48,675 nt of DNA from assembly GCA_017518975.1 (NCBI GenBank), contig JAFWTH010000025.1:1-48675 (forward strand), read 5' to 3'. This DNA comes from Clostridia bacterium. GTDB taxonomy: Bacteria; Bacillota; Clostridia; Oscillospirales; CAG-272. Positions 46,714 through 48,675 of this stretch are shown here, piece after piece; within the stretch, counting starts at the first letter, position 1, and the number at the start of each line of letters is the position of its first letter. The position numbers and the translations under genes were made by a program. Below the pieces are notes generated by a model. The model was given only the letters and a program-made list of their open reading frames with translations, searched no databases and was not told where the DNA came from.

Positions 46714-48675
46714 ATGAAGAAAAGAATTTTAGGCGTGATTCTCGCCGTAATAATGACGGTGGGAATGGTCGTGTCCGCGATCCCGGCGGTATCCGCTGCA
46801 AGCGGAAAGATGCCGTTCACGGACGTAAAGGAAGGACAGTGGTTCCACGACGCGATCAGATTCGTGTGGGAACGCGATCTTATGAACGGGATGACCGATA
46901 CGACGTTCGGACCGAACCAGTCGATGACCCGTGCGCAGATCGTGATGATCCTTTCGAGAATGTCCGGCGACAACGTCAAGGGCATGAGTTCGCAGTTGAA
47001 GTTTACGGATGTGAAGAAGAGCGCGTGGTACGCCGACGCGATCGGCTGGGCGGTAAAGAACGGGATCGCGACGGGAATGTCGGATACTAAGTTCCAGCCT
47101 GATTCGCCCGTACTTCGACAGGAATTTGCCGCGTTCTTCGTAAGATACATGAACTACAAGGGAATAACGCTTCCGGACGAGGGCGAAGCGAAGGCGTTCC
47201 CGGATCAGAGCAAGTTTCCGGCATGGGCTAAGGATCACATAGCCACGCTTCAGAAAGCGGGACTCGTCAAAGGCGACGACAAGGGAAACTACAATCCGAA
47301 GAACAAGATGACGAGAGCGGAGATCGCGACCGTCACGATGAGATTCGTCGAAGCGGTCGAGGCGCAGCAGGGTGACAGACCGCTCAAAGAAATCGTCGAA
47401 GCGTACCTTGACGAGAATCTCTGTATCGCACACACCAAGCTGGACGTTACGTTCAACTACAGCGGAAGCGTGACCGAGGAAAATCTTGCGGCTCTTCTGA
47501 AGAGCGAGATGGGACTCGGCGACGAAGTGACCGTCACTTTCAACTGCGACTTCGACGGAGAATTCAAAGGAGCAGATAATTATGGCGGAATGGGCGACAG
47601 CGGAGCCGGCGTATTGCTTCCCAGCGCGCAGAATTTCTTCTGGCCGACATCCGCGACGTCCGTCACGTTCAAGAACGAAGAGACAGGCGACGCCTACACT
47701 ACCGAGATCGACTTCTCATTCCATAAAGTTCTTTGCTCGGCCGAAATCAAAGGCGGCAAGTATGCGAACGGCGTGAAATCGCTGTGCCCGGACGACTGGG
47801 ACAAGACGTTCCACGGCGCGGAGGCCTCTCTCGAGGCATTCAAGGGCACCGCGGATAGTCCGTACGATTTCGGTTCCGCTCTGACGGTCGGAGCCATTGA
47901 AGAAGCGGCCCGAGCGGCAACCGGACTTAAAAACGAGACCAAATATCCGTTCTTCATTACCGGTTTTGACCCGACAAAGACCGAAGAAGGAATGACCGTC
48001 AACTTCGGATTCATAAACAGAGACAAGGGGATTCCCGAAAACGTCCTCGACCTCATCTACGTTGAGACGTTCATCAAGGGAGCTCATCGGACGCTCGCCG
48101 AGAAGGTAGACGACTACCTTGACGAGTACAACTGCATTGCGCACGATAAACTCGACTATACCTTCAATTACAGCTCGAGTCTTACAGCCGAATCGCTCGG
48201 CGCGCTCCTTATAAAAGAGATCGGGCTTCCGGACACCGTTGAGGTTGACTTTGACTGTGAGTTTAACGAGTTCAAGGACGGTTATTCCCAGAGCGGAGAC
48301 GGCGGATACGGTTCAGCTCCCGCGGGCAACGCGTTCCACTGGGCTGATACCGTCGACGTGACCTTTACGGATACCGCAACCGGTGAGGAATATGCGGTTG
48401 CGATCGACTTTTCGCTTCGTAAAGTCCTCTGCTCAGGTGAACTCGGGTATCCTGGCGGCGTGAAATCCCCTTGCCACGAGGATTGGGACGGCGCTTTCCA
48501 CTCGCTTGAGAATAAACTCGCTCCGTTCAAGAATTCCGGCGACGACGTTCTCGAATATGACGGCGACCTCACTCCCGAGGGACTTGAGGAGAAAGCGCGT
48601 GAACTCACCGGTCTCACAGGACGGGCAAACGAGTTGAACTATCCGTTCTTCATAGTCGGTTATGAAGCGGATAAA
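46714..48675 (+). CDS. SLH-anchored surface protein with tandem unknown domain (3' end outside window)
   Basis: The frame is open from ATG 46714 to the window end (654 residues). It follows GGAGG and a promoter. A signal peptide (1-29) precedes three SLH domains (about 35-83, 96-146, 162-215; FTDVKEGQWFHDAIRFVWER, FTDVKKSAWYADAIGWAVKN, FPDQSKFPAWAKDHIATLQK). SLH domains bind secondary cell-wall polymer. Two copies of an unfamiliar domain follow (222-458 and from 459), each with YLDE..CIAH.KLD.TFNY, F..HKVLCS or F.LRKVLCS, and a C..DWD.AFH-like motif. The copies repeat every 237 residues. Confidence 0.9.
   Translation, partial: MKKRILGVILAVIMTVGMVVSAIPAVSAASGKMPFTDVKEGQWFHDAIRFVWERDLMNGMTDTTFGPNQSMTRAQIVMILSRMSGDNVKGMSSQLKFTDVKKSAWYADAIGWAVKNGIATGMSDTKFQPDSPVLRQEFAAFFVRYMNYKGITLPDEGEAKAFPDQSKFPAWAKDHIATLQKAGLVKGDDKGNYNPKNKMTRAEIATVTMRFVEAVEAQQGDRPLKEIVEAYLDENLCIAHTKLDVTFNYSGSVTEENLAALLKSEMGLGDEVTVTFNCDFDGEFKGADNYGGMGDSGAGVLLPSAQNFFWPTSATSVTFKNEETGDAYTTEIDFSFHKVLCSAEIKGGKYANGVKSLCPDDWDKTFHGAEASLEAFKGTADSPYDFGSALTVGAIEEAARAATGLKNETKYPFFITGFDPTKTEEGMTVNFGFINRDKGIPENVLDLIYVETFIKGAHRTLAEKVDDYLDEYNCIAHDKLDYTFNYSSSLTAESLGALLIKEIGLPDTVEVDFDCEFNEFKDGYSQSGDGGYGSAPAGNAFHWADTVDVTFTDTATGEEYAVAIDFSLRKVLCSGELGYPGGVKSPCHEDWDGAFHSLENKLAPFKNSGDDVLEYDGDLTPEGLEEKARELTGLTGRANELNYPFFIVGYEADK

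Overview
The window looks like chromosomal DNA from an anaerobic, probably gut-associated member of the Clostridia (Bacillota). The evidence is consensus sigma-A-type promoters, AGGAGG-like ribosome sites, a SpoIIE-type phosphatase, SLH and InlB-type surface repeats, a heptad (xxxLxxG) protein beside an MMPL transporter, TnpV genes and tRNAs mostly lacking an encoded CCA. This placement is inference from gene content.

Region 1 (1-17.6 kb) is a surface-protein locus on the + strand. It holds the 3' part of a giant modular exoprotein (at least 3738 residues), a small membrane-anchored BspA-type LRR protein, and a second secreted modular protein of 1678 residues. Both large proteins carry beta-helix-like regions, C3H-type Cys/His repeats and InlB-type repeats, and both end in a Hint (hedgehog/intein) domain of exactly 230 residues that starts at a Ser-Cys junction. 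This is the most striking candidate system in the window.

Region 2 (17.6-31.2 kb) is mostly on the - strand. A TetR regulator is followed by a DUF308 membrane protein, an MMPL (RND-type) transporter and a long xxxLxxG heptad protein. Then come tRNA-Pro with a degenerate second copy, a DUF4097 lipoprotein, tRNA-Leu(UAG), a YdcF/DUF218 membrane protein, a frameshifted receiver/winged-helix regulator, a PHP phosphoesterase, a 5TM-SpoIIE phosphatase, a broken beta-helix gene and an XRE regulator with a long C-terminal region.

Region 3 (31.3-37.1 kb) is a decayed integrated element at the 3' end of tRNA-Leu(CAG). It is bounded by a 14-bp direct repeat of the tRNA end. It holds a tyrosine-recombinase remnant, a 37-residue peptide with an EDVITTS motif, a secreted GH105-like hydrolase, remnants of a surface protein, a compact transcription unit for a 31-residue peptide containing a tetranucleotide repeat, and a tnpV gene. 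A second tnpV copy lies just outside the left boundary. Both tnpV copies share an in-frame insertion with paired hairpins, one of which shows a compensatory base-pair change.

Region 4 (37.2-48.7 kb) is core-like: nrdR, an ABC exporter, a YcxB-like protein, then a DeoR regulator (with ACG at its apparent start) leading an operon for a 2-oxoacid dehydrogenase complex in the order E2, E3, fused E1 alpha-beta. The window ends inside an SLH-anchored protein with a tandem 237-residue domain that I do not recognise.
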